Below, piece by piece: positions 50,725-60,376 of a stretch of 64,000 nt of DNA (the stretch's first letter is position 1; every line of letters starts with the position of its first letter). Location of the stretch: contig MLPZ01000012.1 of NCBI GenBank assembly GCA_001885315.1, positions 62,001-126,000 of the forward strand. Direction: 5' to 3'. The position numbers and the translations under genes were made by a program. This DNA is from Treponema sp. CETP13 (GTDB taxonomy: Bacteria > Spirochaetota > Spirochaetia > Treponematales > Treponemataceae). Under the pieces are notes generated by a model, which made no database searches, was not told the DNA's origin, and saw nothing but the letters and a program-made list of their open reading frames with translations.

Positions 50725-53073
50725 ATGTCAAATTTACCTATTGCCCCTGCTACACAAACGTTGCCTACTAAATTAACATTAATGGCTCTTTCTCGGTGCC
50801 CTATTTTTCCAGATATATTTACACCATTTATGATTACATCAGATGACGATATTAAGCTTATCGAAGATTGCGTCGCAGATGGTGGAATATTAGGTATTGT
50901 CATGCAGAAAAATGATGTAGAAGAACCAGAAGTTAGTGATTTATATGAAGTTGGTACTTCTGCAAGAATTGTTAAAAAAATTACGCTGCCTGATGGTGGA
51001 TTAAACGTTTTTCTTTCTACACAAAAAAGATTTAGAATTAGAAAAACCCTCAAGAAGAAAAATCCAATGACTGTTCTTGTTGAGTATCTAGATGACGAAG
51101 AAGATGATGCTTTTGTTGTAAAAGCCCTTACTCGAACACTTATAAGTGAAATGAAAGAGATTTCAGAAAATAATCCTTTATTTTCTGAAGAAATGCGTCA
51201 AACCATGGTAGAAATTGATCAACCTGGAAAGATTGCTGACTTTATAACTTCTATTTTAAATCTAGATAAAAAAGAACAACAACGTATTCTTGAAATGACA
51301 AACGTTCGCCAACGGATGGAAACTGTTCTTGTCTTTATAAAAAAAGAACAAGAACTTTTGCGTATGCAAAAAAAGATACAAACTGAGTTGAATGAAAAAG
51401 TAGCAAAAAATCAGAGAGAATATTTTTTGCGTGAAGAATTAAAATCAATAAAAGAAGAGCTAGGAGAAGGTTCTGGAAGTAAACCCTCAGACTATGATAA
51501 GTTCAAGAAAAAAATTGATAATTTTCATTTTGAAGGTGAAATAAAAGAAACTGTAGAAAATGAGCTAGAAAAACTAGAACTAATGGAGCCAAATTCATCT
51601 GAATACTTTGTTACTCGTAATTTTTTAGAAACAGTTATTGCCTTACCATGGGAAACTCCAGCTCCAGAAGACTACTCACTTGAAAAAGCTAGAAAAACGC
51701 TTGATAAATATCATTATGGGCTTGAGGACGTAAAGAAAAGAATTATTGAATATTTAGCAGTTCGTAAACTAAAAATGGATACTAAGGGGTCAATAATTTT
51801 ACTTGTAGGACCACCAGGAGTAGGGAAAACAAGTGTTGGACGCTCAATAGCAGAATCGATGAATAAATCATTTTTTAGATTTTCTGTTGGGGGAATGCGT
51901 GATGAGGCTGAAATAAAAGGTCATCGTCGTACTTACGTAGGAGCTATGCCTGGTAAAATTATCCAAGGGCTTAAAATTACTAAGACTAAATCTCCTGTGT
52001 TTATGATAGATGAAATAGATAAAATGGGTGAAAGTTATCAAGGAGATCCTGCTAGCGCTTTACTTGAGGTATTAGATCCTGAACAGAATGTCAGTTTTAG
52101 AGATAATTATTTAGATTTACCTTTTGATTTATCAAATATTAATTTTATTCTTACTGCAAATAGCCTTGATACAATTCCTAGTCCGTTACGTGATCGTGTT
52201 GAGATTATTCAAATGGCTGGATATGTAGATGAAGAAAAGTATCAGATTGCAAAAAAATATCTTGTTCCAAAAAGCTTAATAAAAAATGGGCTTGGAAAGG
52301 GGCAGGTTCGGTATAACAAAAAAGAACTTATGAATATTGCAAATTCTTATGCCCGTGAGGCAGGGGTTCGTAATTTAGAACGTAATTTAGATAAGATTCA
52401 TAGAAAATATGTTACCGAACTTATTGAAAATGATTTGCCAAGGGATACACAAAAAACAATTACTATTGATGATATAAAAAAATATCTTGGTAACCCGATT
52501 TTTACACCAGAAGAAGATCAAAAAGTAGCAGATCGTTCAGGAACCGCTATAGGGCTTGCATGGACAAGTATGGGAGGTGATACATTAATGATGGAAGCAA
52601 TGTCATTTCCTGGAAAAGAAGGCTTAAAATTAACTGGTCAACTTGGTGATGTCATGAAAGAGTCTGCTTCAATTGCTATGAGTTGGATTAGGGCTTATGT
52701 CATAAAAAATAAGATAAAACCTTTATCTTATTTTCAAAAGAATACTATTCACTTGCATATTCCTGAAGGAGCTACTCCAAAAGATGGTCCTTCTGCGGGT
52801 ATAACAATGGCTGTTACACTTCTCTCGTTGTTCTTAAATAAAAGGATAAAAAAACACTTAGCTATGACAGGTGAGCTTTCATTAACAGGAAATGTTTTGC
52901 CTATTGGTGGGTTAAAAGAAAAAACAGTAGCAGCAAAACGGAATAATATTAAAACTATAATTATACCAAAACAAAATATTCGAGATTTAGATGATATTCC
53001 TGAACAAGTTAAAAAAGGAATCGATTTTAAACCTGTTAGTAGGTTAGAAGAGGTAATTGCCATAGCATTTTAA
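50725..53073 (+). CDS. lon: ATP-dependent protease Lon
   Basis: 782 residues from the ATG at 50725 (AGGAGA 6 nt upstream); an in-frame ATG at 50689 lies in the leader hairpin. LAN domain (about 1-190), coiled-coil linker (about 200-290), AAA+ module with GPPGVGKTSVGRS (near 355) and IDEIDKMG, and a protease domain with catalytic Ser in PKDGPSAGITMA (near 690) and Lys in LKEKTVAAKR (near 732). Degrades damaged and regulatory proteins. No hrcA/CIRCE-type element is seen. Confidence 0.96.
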   Translation: MSNLPIAPATQTLPTKLTLMALSRCPIFPDIFTPFMITSDDDIKLIEDCVADGGILGIVMQKNDVEEPEVSDLYEVGTSARIVKKITLPDGGLNVFLSTQKRFRIRKTLKKKNPMTVLVEYLDDEEDDAFVVKALTRTLISEMKEISENNPLFSEEMRQTMVEIDQPGKIADFITSILNLDKKEQQRILEMTNVRQRMETVLVFIKKEQELLRMQKKIQTELNEKVAKNQREYFLREELKSIKEELGEGSGSKPSDYDKFKKKIDNFHFEGEIKETVENELEKLELMEPNSSEYFVTRNFLETVIALPWETPAPEDYSLEKARKTLDKYHYGLEDVKKRIIEYLAVRKLKMDTKGSIILLVGPPGVGKTSVGRSIAESMNKSFFRFSVGGMRDEAEIKGHRRTYVGAMPGKIIQGLKITKTKSPVFMIDEIDKMGESYQGDPASALLEVLDPEQNVSFRDNYLDLPFDLSNINFILTANSLDTIPSPLRDRVEIIQMAGYVDEEKYQIAKKYLVPKSLIKNGLGKGQVRYNKKELMNIANSYAREAGVRNLERNLDKIHRKYVTELIENDLPRDTQKTITIDDIKKYLGNPIFTPEEDQKVADRSGTAIGLAWTSMGGDTLMMEAMSFPGKEGLKLTGQLGDVMKESASIAMSWIRAYVIKNKIKPLSYFQKNTIHLHIPEGATPKDGPSAGITMAVTLLSLFLNKRIKKHLAMTGELSLTGNVLPIGGLKEKTVAAKRNNIKTIIIPKQNIRDLDDIPEQVKKGIDFKPVSRLEEVIAIAF

Positions 53074-53087
53074 AAAAAGGAGACTGA

Positions 53088-54512
53088 ATGAAAAACCAAA
53101 ATCAAAAAGTAAAAGAACTGCTCGATGAAGGAAGCTTTCGAAGAAAAAGAGAAAATCTTACCCAAGCAGATGTGAATGAGCTAATTTCGCAATATTCTTC
53201 AGAGGCATGTAAATGTGATAGAATAGATTCAGAACTTTATTCAAAGTATGAAGTTAAGCGAGGCCTTCGTGATATTAGTGGTAAAGGTGTTGTAGCTGGA
53301 CTTACAGAAATTTCCGAGGTTAGTTCCTATATTATTGATGAAGGTGATTTAATCCCCTGCGAAGGAAAATTATATTATCGAGGATATGATGTTGAAGACT
53401 TAGTAAACAATTTAGAAAAAGAAGAGCGATTTGGATTTGAAGAAGTGTGTTACCTTCTCCTTTTTGGACATTTACCAACGGTAAAAGAATATATTTCATT
53501 TAGAGCTCTTATCGGTAGTAATAGGAGTCTTCCAGAAGGATTTGTTCGTGATAATATACTAAATTCTGTTTCTAAAGATATGATGAATTCTATGGCACGC
53601 AGTGTACTTACGCTTTATGGTTTTGATGATAAAGCTGATGATATATCGATAGGAAACATAATTCGCCAGAGCGTTCAGTTAATTGCACGTTTCCCTTCTT
53701 TAATGGTGTATGGGTATCAAGGATATTCGTATAAGTATTTAGGAGAAAGTCTTGTTCTTCATTCTCCTAAACCTGAATTATCGACTGCTGAAAATATATT
53801 ATATATGCTTCGTCCTGATTCTAAATATACTAATTTAGAAGCACGTATTTTGGATATAGCCCTTGTATTACATGCTGAGCATGGGGGTGGTAATAATTCT
53901 ACATTTACTAATCATGTAGTAACCTCTTCTGGAACAGACAGTTATTCTGCTGTTGCTGCTTCTCTTGCATCTTTAAAAGGGCCAAAACATGGTGGTGCAA
54001 ACATAAAAGTTTGCAAAATGTTCGAGAATATTCAAGAAAATGTAAAAGATTGGGATGATGAGGATGAAATTCGTTCGTATGTAGGCAAAATTGTTGACAA
54101 AGAGGCTTTTGATAAATCAGGTCTTGTTTATGGGATTGGTCATGCAGTTTATTCTTTGTCTGATCCTCGTGCTGTCCTGTTTAAAGGATATGTTCAAAAA
54201 CTTGCTGAAATTAAAGGGTATTCTAAGGAATTTAAACTTCACGAAAAGGTCGAAAAAATTGCTCCCGAGGTTATTTCTAAAAAACGCCGTATGTATAAAG
54301 GCGTTAGTGCAAACGTAGACTTTTATTCGGGATTTGTGTATCAGATGCTCAATTTACCAGAGGAAATTTATACTCCACTTTTCGCTGTTGCCAGAATAGC
54401 AGGATGGAGTGCTCATCGAGTGGAAGAAATTTCTAATGGTGGTAAAATTATCCGTCCAGCTTATAAAGCAGTTCGACAACGACGAGAATTTGTTCCAATT
54501 GCACAAAGATAA
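53088..54512 (+). CDS. gltA: Citrate synthase
   Basis: Condenses acetyl-CoA and oxaloacetate to citrate. 474 residues, longer than the usual 370-430 because of a charged N-terminal extension of about 55 residues. Active-site regions: HAEHGGGNNSTFTNHVV (His near 265), GPKHGGANIKV and GIGHAVYSLSDPRA, with the catalytic Asp in SANVDFYSG. GGAG precedes the ATG, 14 nt after the lon stop. With no other TCA genes nearby it may serve glutamate synthesis. Confidence 0.9.
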   Translation: MKNQNQKVKELLDEGSFRRKRENLTQADVNELISQYSSEACKCDRIDSELYSKYEVKRGLRDISGKGVVAGLTEISEVSSYIIDEGDLIPCEGKLYYRGYDVEDLVNNLEKEERFGFEEVCYLLLFGHLPTVKEYISFRALIGSNRSLPEGFVRDNILNSVSKDMMNSMARSVLTLYGFDDKADDISIGNIIRQSVQLIARFPSLMVYGYQGYSYKYLGESLVLHSPKPELSTAENILYMLRPDSKYTNLEARILDIALVLHAEHGGGNNSTFTNHVVTSSGTDSYSAVAASLASLKGPKHGGANIKVCKMFENIQENVKDWDDEDEIRSYVGKIVDKEAFDKSGLVYGIGHAVYSLSDPRAVLFKGYVQKLAEIKGYSKEFKLHEKVEKIAPEVISKKRRMYKGVSANVDFYSGFVYQMLNLPEEIYTPLFAVARIAGWSAHRVEEISNGGKIIRPAYKAVRQRREFVPIAQR

Positions 54513-54530
54513 CGTTTCTTGATTTTTCGT

Positions 54531-54630
54531 TGAAAAATATCAAATAAACCTGTATACTCATATCACATTTATTTGTTTGTTTTGATTTCATACTAACAAA
54601 CAAGGTGAGAAATCTGTATTTATATACAGT
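54531..54630 (+). promoter_or_regulatory. fusA promoter and double-hairpin leader
   Basis: TTGAAA (54531-54536), 17 nt, TATACT (54554-54559); start near 54566. The leader holds TTGTTTGTT / AACAAACAA (54574-54582, 54596-54604) and CTGTAT-TTAT-ATACAG (54615-54630), the latter ending just before the ribosome site AAGGAAA. Confidence 0.6.
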
Positions 54631-54644
54631 CTAAGGAAATTAAA

Positions 54645-56747
54645 ATGAAAGATACAAAAGATATGAAATATATGAGAAACATAGGTATCATGGCTCATGT
54701 TGATGCTGGCAAAACGACCACAACAGAACGGATTCTTTACTATACCGGAAAGATTCACTGTATTGGTGAAATAGATGATGGGGCAGCAACTATGGATTGG
54801 ATGGCTCAAGAGCAAGATCGAGGTATTACTATTCAATCAGCTGCTACAACAACATATTGGAAAGATTATCAAATAAATATTATTGACACTCCAGGCCATG
54901 TTGACTTTACGGCAGAAGTAAAACGGTCATTAAGGGTTCTAGATGGTGCAGTTGCTGTAATCTGTGCTGTTGGTTGGGTTCAACCTCAAACTGAAACAGT
55001 TTGGAATCAAGCAAATGAATTTCATGTTCCTAGAATATGCTTTGTAAATAAAATGGATCGTGTAGGAGCCGATTTTTTTGGTGCCATGAATGACGTTAAA
55101 CAAAAATTTGGCGCAAATACAGTTGCTGTACAAATTCCAATTGGCGCAGAAAATAAATTTGAAGGTATTATAGACCTTATTAAAATGAAGGAATTTCGTT
55201 TTGATCCAAAAGATGAAGGTGAAACTATATTAGAATCCGATATAGCTCCCGAACGACTTGAACAAGCAAATGAATGGCGAGAAAAACTGTTAGATGAAGT
55301 GTCTGCGTGTAACGATGATATTGCAGAATTGTATTTGGAAGGGAAAGTAATCCCAACTGATTTGCTAACAGCTGAAATTAGACGTGCTACTATAGCTCGT
55401 GAAATAGTACCTTTTTTATGTGGTTCAGCCCGAAAAAATACTGGTGTTCAACCTTTGATTGATGCAATAGTAGATTATCTTCCTGCCCCGAATGAAGTCC
55501 CTCCTACAATAGGTCATCATGTAAAAAAAGATGAAAATCATGAAGTTGTTTGTGATGTGAATGGCAATCCTTTAGGACTTGTTTTTAAAATACAATATGA
55601 TAAAGAAGCAGGTTCTTTATGTTATATTAGAATGTATTCGGGGAAATTTAAGGTTGGCCAACAAGTATATAATGTTGCGAAAAAGAAAAGAGAGCGAATA
55701 AATCGTATTTTACGCATGCATTCAAATAAAAGTGAAAAAATGGATAGTGTTGTAGCAGGGGATATTGCTGTCATAATTGGTTTTAAATTTGCTCAAACCG
55801 GAGATACCATTGGAAATGAAGGGCTTCCTGTTCTTTTAGAAAGTGTAACATTTCCAGAACCAGTGATTTCTGTATCTATAGAACCAGAAACTGTTTCTGA
55901 TGGTGATAAATTGCGTGAAACTTTAGATATTTTAAGTAAAGAAGATCCTACGTTTACCCATAAAGATGATGCCGAAACCGGACAATTAATCATTTCTGGA
56001 ATGGGAGAATTACATTTAGACGTTCTAGTAACAAGAATGCTACAAGATTTTAAAGTGGCTGCTCGTGTGGGAAAACCACAAGTTACTTATCGGGAGTCTG
56101 TAACTGGAATTGCAACACATACAGAGTTTTTTGAAAAAGTCCTTGGTGGAAATGAAAATACTGCAGGGGTTACCCTAGAAGTAAAACCTGTAAGTACTCT
56201 AGATGATCAAACGAAGGCTTTATATAAAGCGTATGGATCGAATTTATATCGTTGTGTTGCAAGTGGAGCTGGTTTAAAAAATAAAGATGACAAAATTCCT
56301 CTTGAAATTTTTGAAGCAGTAGAGAATGGAATTACAAATTCATACAATTCTGGTATTAATTATGGATATCCCTGTACTGATATAGCAATTACAGTTACAA
56401 ATATTCAATATGATGAGTTAACTACTACTGTTTTTGCAGCAGAAGCGTGTGCCTCTGCTGCTTTTGATAAAGTTTGTGAAGCAGCTACTCCAGAACTTCT
56501 TGAACCGGTGATGGATGTAGAGATTACATCTCCAAAAGAGTTTGTAGGAGATGCAATGAGTCAAATAACACAACGAGGTGGTTTAATATCAAGTTTAGAA
56601 AGCAAGCCTTCTATAGAGCTAGTTCATGCAGAAGCTCCAATGTCAAAAATGTTTGGATTTTCGACGAGTTTACGTTCTGTAACACAAGGACGTGCTTCGT
56701 TTAGTATGGAATTCAGTCATTTTCAAGTAAAAAAAGGTGGTTTATAA
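54645..56747 (+). CDS. fusA: Elongation factor G (spirochete type paralogue)
   Basis: Translational GTPase of 700 residues: P-loop AHVDAGKTTTTERIL (16-30), switch DRGITIQSAATT, DTPGHVDFT, NKMDR, then domains II-V (domain IV ends near EAPMSKMFGFSTSLRSVTQGRASFSMEF). Spirochetes carry two EF-G types, one for translocation and one for recycling; which this is cannot be decided here, and its location outside a str operon fits either. One oddity is CAVGWVQPQTE, where many EF-Gs have Gly for the Trp. Confidence 0.88.
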   Translation: MKDTKDMKYMRNIGIMAHVDAGKTTTTERILYYTGKIHCIGEIDDGAATMDWMAQEQDRGITIQSAATTTYWKDYQINIIDTPGHVDFTAEVKRSLRVLDGAVAVICAVGWVQPQTETVWNQANEFHVPRICFVNKMDRVGADFFGAMNDVKQKFGANTVAVQIPIGAENKFEGIIDLIKMKEFRFDPKDEGETILESDIAPERLEQANEWREKLLDEVSACNDDIAELYLEGKVIPTDLLTAEIRRATIAREIVPFLCGSARKNTGVQPLIDAIVDYLPAPNEVPPTIGHHVKKDENHEVVCDVNGNPLGLVFKIQYDKEAGSLCYIRMYSGKFKVGQQVYNVAKKKRERINRILRMHSNKSEKMDSVVAGDIAVIIGFKFAQTGDTIGNEGLPVLLESVTFPEPVISVSIEPETVSDGDKLRETLDILSKEDPTFTHKDDAETGQLIISGMGELHLDVLVTRMLQDFKVAARVGKPQVTYRESVTGIATHTEFFEKVLGGNENTAGVTLEVKPVSTLDDQTKALYKAYGSNLYRCVASGAGLKNKDDKIPLEIFEAVENGITNSYNSGINYGYPCTDIAITVTNIQYDELTTTVFAAEACASAAFDKVCEAATPELLEPVMDVEITSPKEFVGDAMSQITQRGGLISSLESKPSIELVHAEAPMSKMFGFSTSLRSVTQGRASFSMEFSHFQVKKGGL

Positions 56748-56778
56748 TAAGAATTAGTTCCTAGATGGAATATAGATG

Positions 56779-56816
56779 AAAGGTTGTAATCAACTAGTAT
56801 GTTTACAACCTTTTTT
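56779..56816 (+). terminator. Terminator after fusA
   Basis: AAAGGTTGTAA, 13-nt loop, TTACAACCTTTTTT. Confidence 0.88.
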
Positions 56817-56819
56817 ATT

Positions 56820-56858
56820 TTTAAATAAAAAAAAACTTCTGCATAAATACAGAAGTTT
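56820..56858 (-). terminator. Terminator for tRNA-Leu
   Basis: On the minus strand AACTTCTG...CAGAAGT form a stem followed by a T-tract (the A-run at 56826-56835 on the plus strand). It ends the leftward tRNA transcript. Confidence 0.75.
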
Positions 56859-56862
56859 TATG

Positions 56863-56947
<85 letters not shown>

Positions 56948-57099
56948 ATGGAAACCTATATTGAGATTTCTCTCTTTAATAACGGTAACGACGAAAAACA
57001 TATTAACAAATTGAATATTATGTGTCAAGTATCTGAAATGTTAAATCATATTATTTAGTGATAAATAATGATTAAAAGGATGTTTTAACAAAAAAATAT

Positions 57100-57127
57100 T
57101 TGACAAATTGAGAAACAGGTGTATAAT
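57100..57127 (+). promoter_or_regulatory. Strong promoter of the maltose-type operon
   Basis: Perfect TTGACA (57100-57105), 16 nt, perfect TATAAT (57122-57127); start near 57134. The best consensus match in the window, implying a need for repression. Confidence 0.8.
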
Positions 57128-57139
57128 ATTACATATACG

Positions 57140-57164
57140 TAAAGCGTTTAACTAAATCGGTTTA
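57140..57164 (+). promoter_or_regulatory. Two LacI/GalR-like operators downstream of the start
   Basis: TAAA-GCG-TTTA (57140-57150) and TAAA-TCGG-TTTA (57153-57164) lie at about +7 to +31, between promoter and ribosome site. Central CG with TAAA/TTTA arms is typical of LacI-family sites, including maltose repressors. No such regulator gene is in the window. Confidence 0.5.
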
Positions 57165-57188
57165 CATTTTCTGTAATGGAGGAAAATT

Positions 57189-58523
57189 ATGAAAAAATTA
57201 TTAGCCGTAGTGCTCTCTGCACTTATGCTAACAGCAGTTTTTGCTAATGGTGCAAAAGAAGGCTCATCTAAAGACTCTGCAATTGAGCCTGATGCAAAAA
57301 TCGTGTTTTCATGTGATACTGATGCATGGGGTGCAGCAGTTGTAGCATTATGGGATAAAACATATCCTAAATTAGCAGGGGTTGTATCTTATGAGCACAA
57401 CGGAACTCAAGGTGCTACAGATATGATTGGACAGCTTCAAGGTGATGCTCCTGATGTTATGCTAGCAATCGATGAAGAAGTTTCTCGTCAATCACAATCT
57501 TTAAAAGAATTGTCTCCAGCTGTCGCTGCAGTTGCTAAACAAGTTTCTCAACCACCTTTTTATTCAACTGTAAATACAGGATATAACTTGTATGTACCAA
57601 TTGGATATAATGGTTTGGTATTTAGTTGGAACAAAACAATGATGGATGCTCTTGGCATGGATACTACAGATGCTGATGGTGATGGTCTCCCTGATGCATT
57701 TGACACATGGGAAGAAATTTTTGCTTGGTCAAAAGCTAACACAGGAAAAGTACAATATAAAGGAAAAACAATTAATGTTTGTTTCCCTCTTCCTTTAGGA
57801 AACCAATGGTCAACATATTCAGCTTTCACTTGTGAAGGTTGGAATATATATGCTTCTGGTGATGCAACAAAACCTGGATTTGACGATCCTAAATTCTTAA
57901 AATCACTTGATTTTATTTCTGCAGCTGCTGACGCACGTCTATCTGTAGAAGCAAATGGAAGTCTTACTCCTGCTGAGTCAATGGCTGAACGTGGACAAGA
58001 CTTTATCAACTCTGATATTAGTCCATTTTGTTTAGTTGGTACTTGGCAAGATGTTAATTCTGCTGAAGCAACACTTGGAGAAGATTTTAAATTCTCTACA
58101 ATGCCTACTTGGCATGGTAACCATATGTCACCATTTGTAACTACAAAAGGTTTTGTAATTAATGGTTTTACTTCTTATCCTTTAGCTTGTGATAAATTAA
58201 TGAGACTTCTTCTTAATACAGAAGGTATGCAGGCGATGGTAGATAATAGTTCTTATATTCCTGCATTAGCCGCTGGAGCTCCAAATACTCCTGATTTTAC
58301 CAATGATTCTAATAAAAAAGAAATGTTAAAAGGTTTTGCATATAACTATCCAACACCTTCTCTTTCTCTTCCTAATAATCCAGCAATGTCTGCAATTACA
58401 GTATTCTATAATATTGCTATAGAACAATCATATTATGGTATTTGGGATGGAACTCGTACAGCAAAAGAAGTTCAAGACGAAATCGTTGCGAATGCTGCTG
58501 CTTGGCTTGCCACAAACAATTAG
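57189..58523 (+). CDS. malE: Maltose-type ABC transporter, binding protein (MalE-like)
   Basis: 444-residue solute-binding protein. The signal peptide (about 4-19) ends VFANGAKEG with no lipobox Cys, as in the other sugar-binding protein here. The mature part has the family 1 pattern (YNGLVFSWNKTMMDALG, a calcium-loop-like DADGDGLPDAFDTWEE, MRLLLNTEGMQAMVDN). Maltose/maltodextrin is inferred from the following malF/malG-like and DUF1189-like genes. TGGAGGA precedes the ATG. Confidence 0.85.
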   Translation: MKKLLAVVLSALMLTAVFANGAKEGSSKDSAIEPDAKIVFSCDTDAWGAAVVALWDKTYPKLAGVVSYEHNGTQGATDMIGQLQGDAPDVMLAIDEEVSRQSQSLKELSPAVAAVAKQVSQPPFYSTVNTGYNLYVPIGYNGLVFSWNKTMMDALGMDTTDADGDGLPDAFDTWEEIFAWSKANTGKVQYKGKTINVCFPLPLGNQWSTYSAFTCEGWNIYASGDATKPGFDDPKFLKSLDFISAAADARLSVEANGSLTPAESMAERGQDFINSDISPFCLVGTWQDVNSAEATLGEDFKFSTMPTWHGNHMSPFVTTKGFVINGFTSYPLACDKLMRLLLNTEGMQAMVDNSSYIPALAAGAPNTPDFTNDSNKKEMLKGFAYNYPTPSLSLPNNPAMSAITVFYNIAIEQSYYGIWDGTRTAKEVQDEIVANAAAWLATNN

Positions 58524-58587
58524 TCTTAAAATACTGTGTAATGCAGTAAATACAGGGCTGTAGCGAATTCTTGCTTAGAGAATTCAA

Positions 58588-58615
58588 GACTCCCGTTTAG
58601 CGGGAGTCTTTTTTT
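58588..58615 (+). terminator. Attenuator-like terminator between malE and malF
   Basis: GACTCCCG, TTTAG, CGGGAGTC and seven T: a strong terminator placed inside the operon. A preceding GAATTC...GAATTC pair (58565-58585) could form a second small stem. Confidence 0.85.
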
Positions 58616-58641
58616 AGTTATAAATAATAGGAGATGTGCAG

Positions 58642-60375
58642 ATGTCTGAAACATCCAAGAAAATGAGTCCTTTTATACCGGCTGTTGCATCGTTTTTCAT
58701 TATGGGGCTTGGACAGTTAATTAATAAAAACAAGATTAAAGCACTTGTTTTTTTTATAATTCCTGTCTTAGTTTGTACTATTGAATTTGTAACCTCAGAT
58801 TGGGGACGGTATTTTGATATTACTTCAGGTCGAGCTGATCAAACTATTAGTCAACAAGACGTTGACTATGGACAAGAAAAAGTAGTAGAAGAGAAAGTAG
58901 AAGAACTTGCTCCTCAAGCTACTTTCCTTGGTGTATCAGGAGGGTCTTCTACTACAACTTCTGTTGGAACTGGCGGAGATCTTTTTGCAGGATATGAAGA
59001 CACAGTCTTTGAAGAAACTTCATATAACTATCCTAACTATGAACTTTCTCCAAATGGTGAAAAATATATTTTTCGCGATTTTGGTGGTTTTTTTACCCGA
59101 AATGTATGGGGATTACTAACTCTTGGTCGTGTAGTTATCGGAGATGAGTATGCTGGTAAGATTATGCCTTTGTTTGACAAAGATAGTAGTTGGCTTTTGG
59201 CTGATAACTCTTCAGTTCTTATTGGTAATGGATTAATTACTCTTGTTGTTATAATTCTTTTTGTAATTTTATGGACACTTTGTATACTAGATGCATATAA
59301 AAATAGAGCTTCTCTAAACGAAACTGGTGAAGCCGAATCGTTCAAAGTATTTATTCGCCGAATTTGGCGTGATTCTTATGTATATATAATGCTCGCACCA
59401 GCATTTGTTTTAATATTATTTTTTACACTTATTCCGTTTCTTTTTACGTTTTTATTAGCATTTACTAATTATACATATAAAATAAAACTTGGTGCTATGT
59501 TAATAAACTGGTCTGGATTTGTTGCTTTTGGTCAAGCATTCGTTGATCCAGGGTGGCTAGTTATGTTTGGTAAAATTTTCTTATGGACTGTTTTTTGGGC
59601 ATTTATGTCCTCATTTACAGTTTATGCGTTAGGTTTTATTAATGCATTAATTATCCAATCAGAGAGCGTTAAAGGTAAGAAGATATGGCGCTCTGTAATG
59701 ATTTTACCATGGGCAATACCAGGTTTAATATCATTACTAATGTTTAAATTTGCTTTTAATAAAGATGGTTTAATAAATCAAGTTCTTTTTGCTACTGGAC
59801 TTATGGAACCTGTTTCTAATTTTTTGTATCATATAGGATTAGAGGGTCAGCCCGATCAGCCAATTTACTGGATTGATCATATTTATAATGGAGGCTTGGC
59901 TAGAGCTGTTGTAATTATGGTTAACCTATGGTTAGGCGCTCCATATCATATGATGATGATTACAGGTTGTTTAACAACTATTTCTGCTGATTTATACGAA
60001 GCAGCTGAAATAGATGGTGCTAGTGGATGGGATAAATTTAAGGCAATTACCTTGCCGTCTGTTTTACAAGCAACTATGCCTGCGCTTATTATGACATTTT
60101 CTTTTAATTTTAATAACTTTGGAGCAGTATACTTTTTAACAGGTGGTGGTCCACTTTATGATCCGGCAACTGTTCCTGCCTCAATGCGTGTTATAGGAGG
60201 CAGTTTACCAGGTCAAACAGATATATTAATATCATGGATTTATAAATTATCTTTTAATAAAGGTTCTGAAGTTTTTAATATTGCAGCTGTTTATTCCATA
60301 TTTATTTTTCTAATTGTTGGTGGATTTGCTATTTATAGTATGCAACATTCAAAATCATTCTCGGAGGAGTTATAA
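58642..60375 (+). CDS. malF: Maltose-type ABC permease MalF
   Basis: 577 residues from the ATG at 58642 with AGGAGA upstream. One or two N-terminal spans (about 10-50), a roughly 140-residue extracytoplasmic insert (about 55-185), further spans, and the C-terminal permease domain with EAA loop EAAEIDGASGWDKFKAITLP (about 450-470). The large insert is the MalF hallmark, where it contacts the binding protein. It shares an operon with malG. Confidence 0.9.
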   Translation: MSETSKKMSPFIPAVASFFIMGLGQLINKNKIKALVFFIIPVLVCTIEFVTSDWGRYFDITSGRADQTISQQDVDYGQEKVVEEKVEELAPQATFLGVSGGSSTTTSVGTGGDLFAGYEDTVFEETSYNYPNYELSPNGEKYIFRDFGGFFTRNVWGLLTLGRVVIGDEYAGKIMPLFDKDSSWLLADNSSVLIGNGLITLVVIILFVILWTLCILDAYKNRASLNETGEAESFKVFIRRIWRDSYVYIMLAPAFVLILFFTLIPFLFTFLLAFTNYTYKIKLGAMLINWSGFVAFGQAFVDPGWLVMFGKIFLWTVFWAFMSSFTVYALGFINALIIQSESVKGKKIWRSVMILPWAIPGLISLLMFKFAFNKDGLINQVLFATGLMEPVSNFLYHIGLEGQPDQPIYWIDHIYNGGLARAVVIMVNLWLGAPYHMMMITGCLTTISADLYEAAEIDGASGWDKFKAITLPSVLQATMPALIMTFSFNFNNFGAVYFLTGGGPLYDPATVPASMRVIGGSLPGQTDILISWIYKLSFNKGSEVFNIAAVYSIFIFLIVGGFAIYSMQHSKSFSEEL

Positions 60376-60376
60376 A

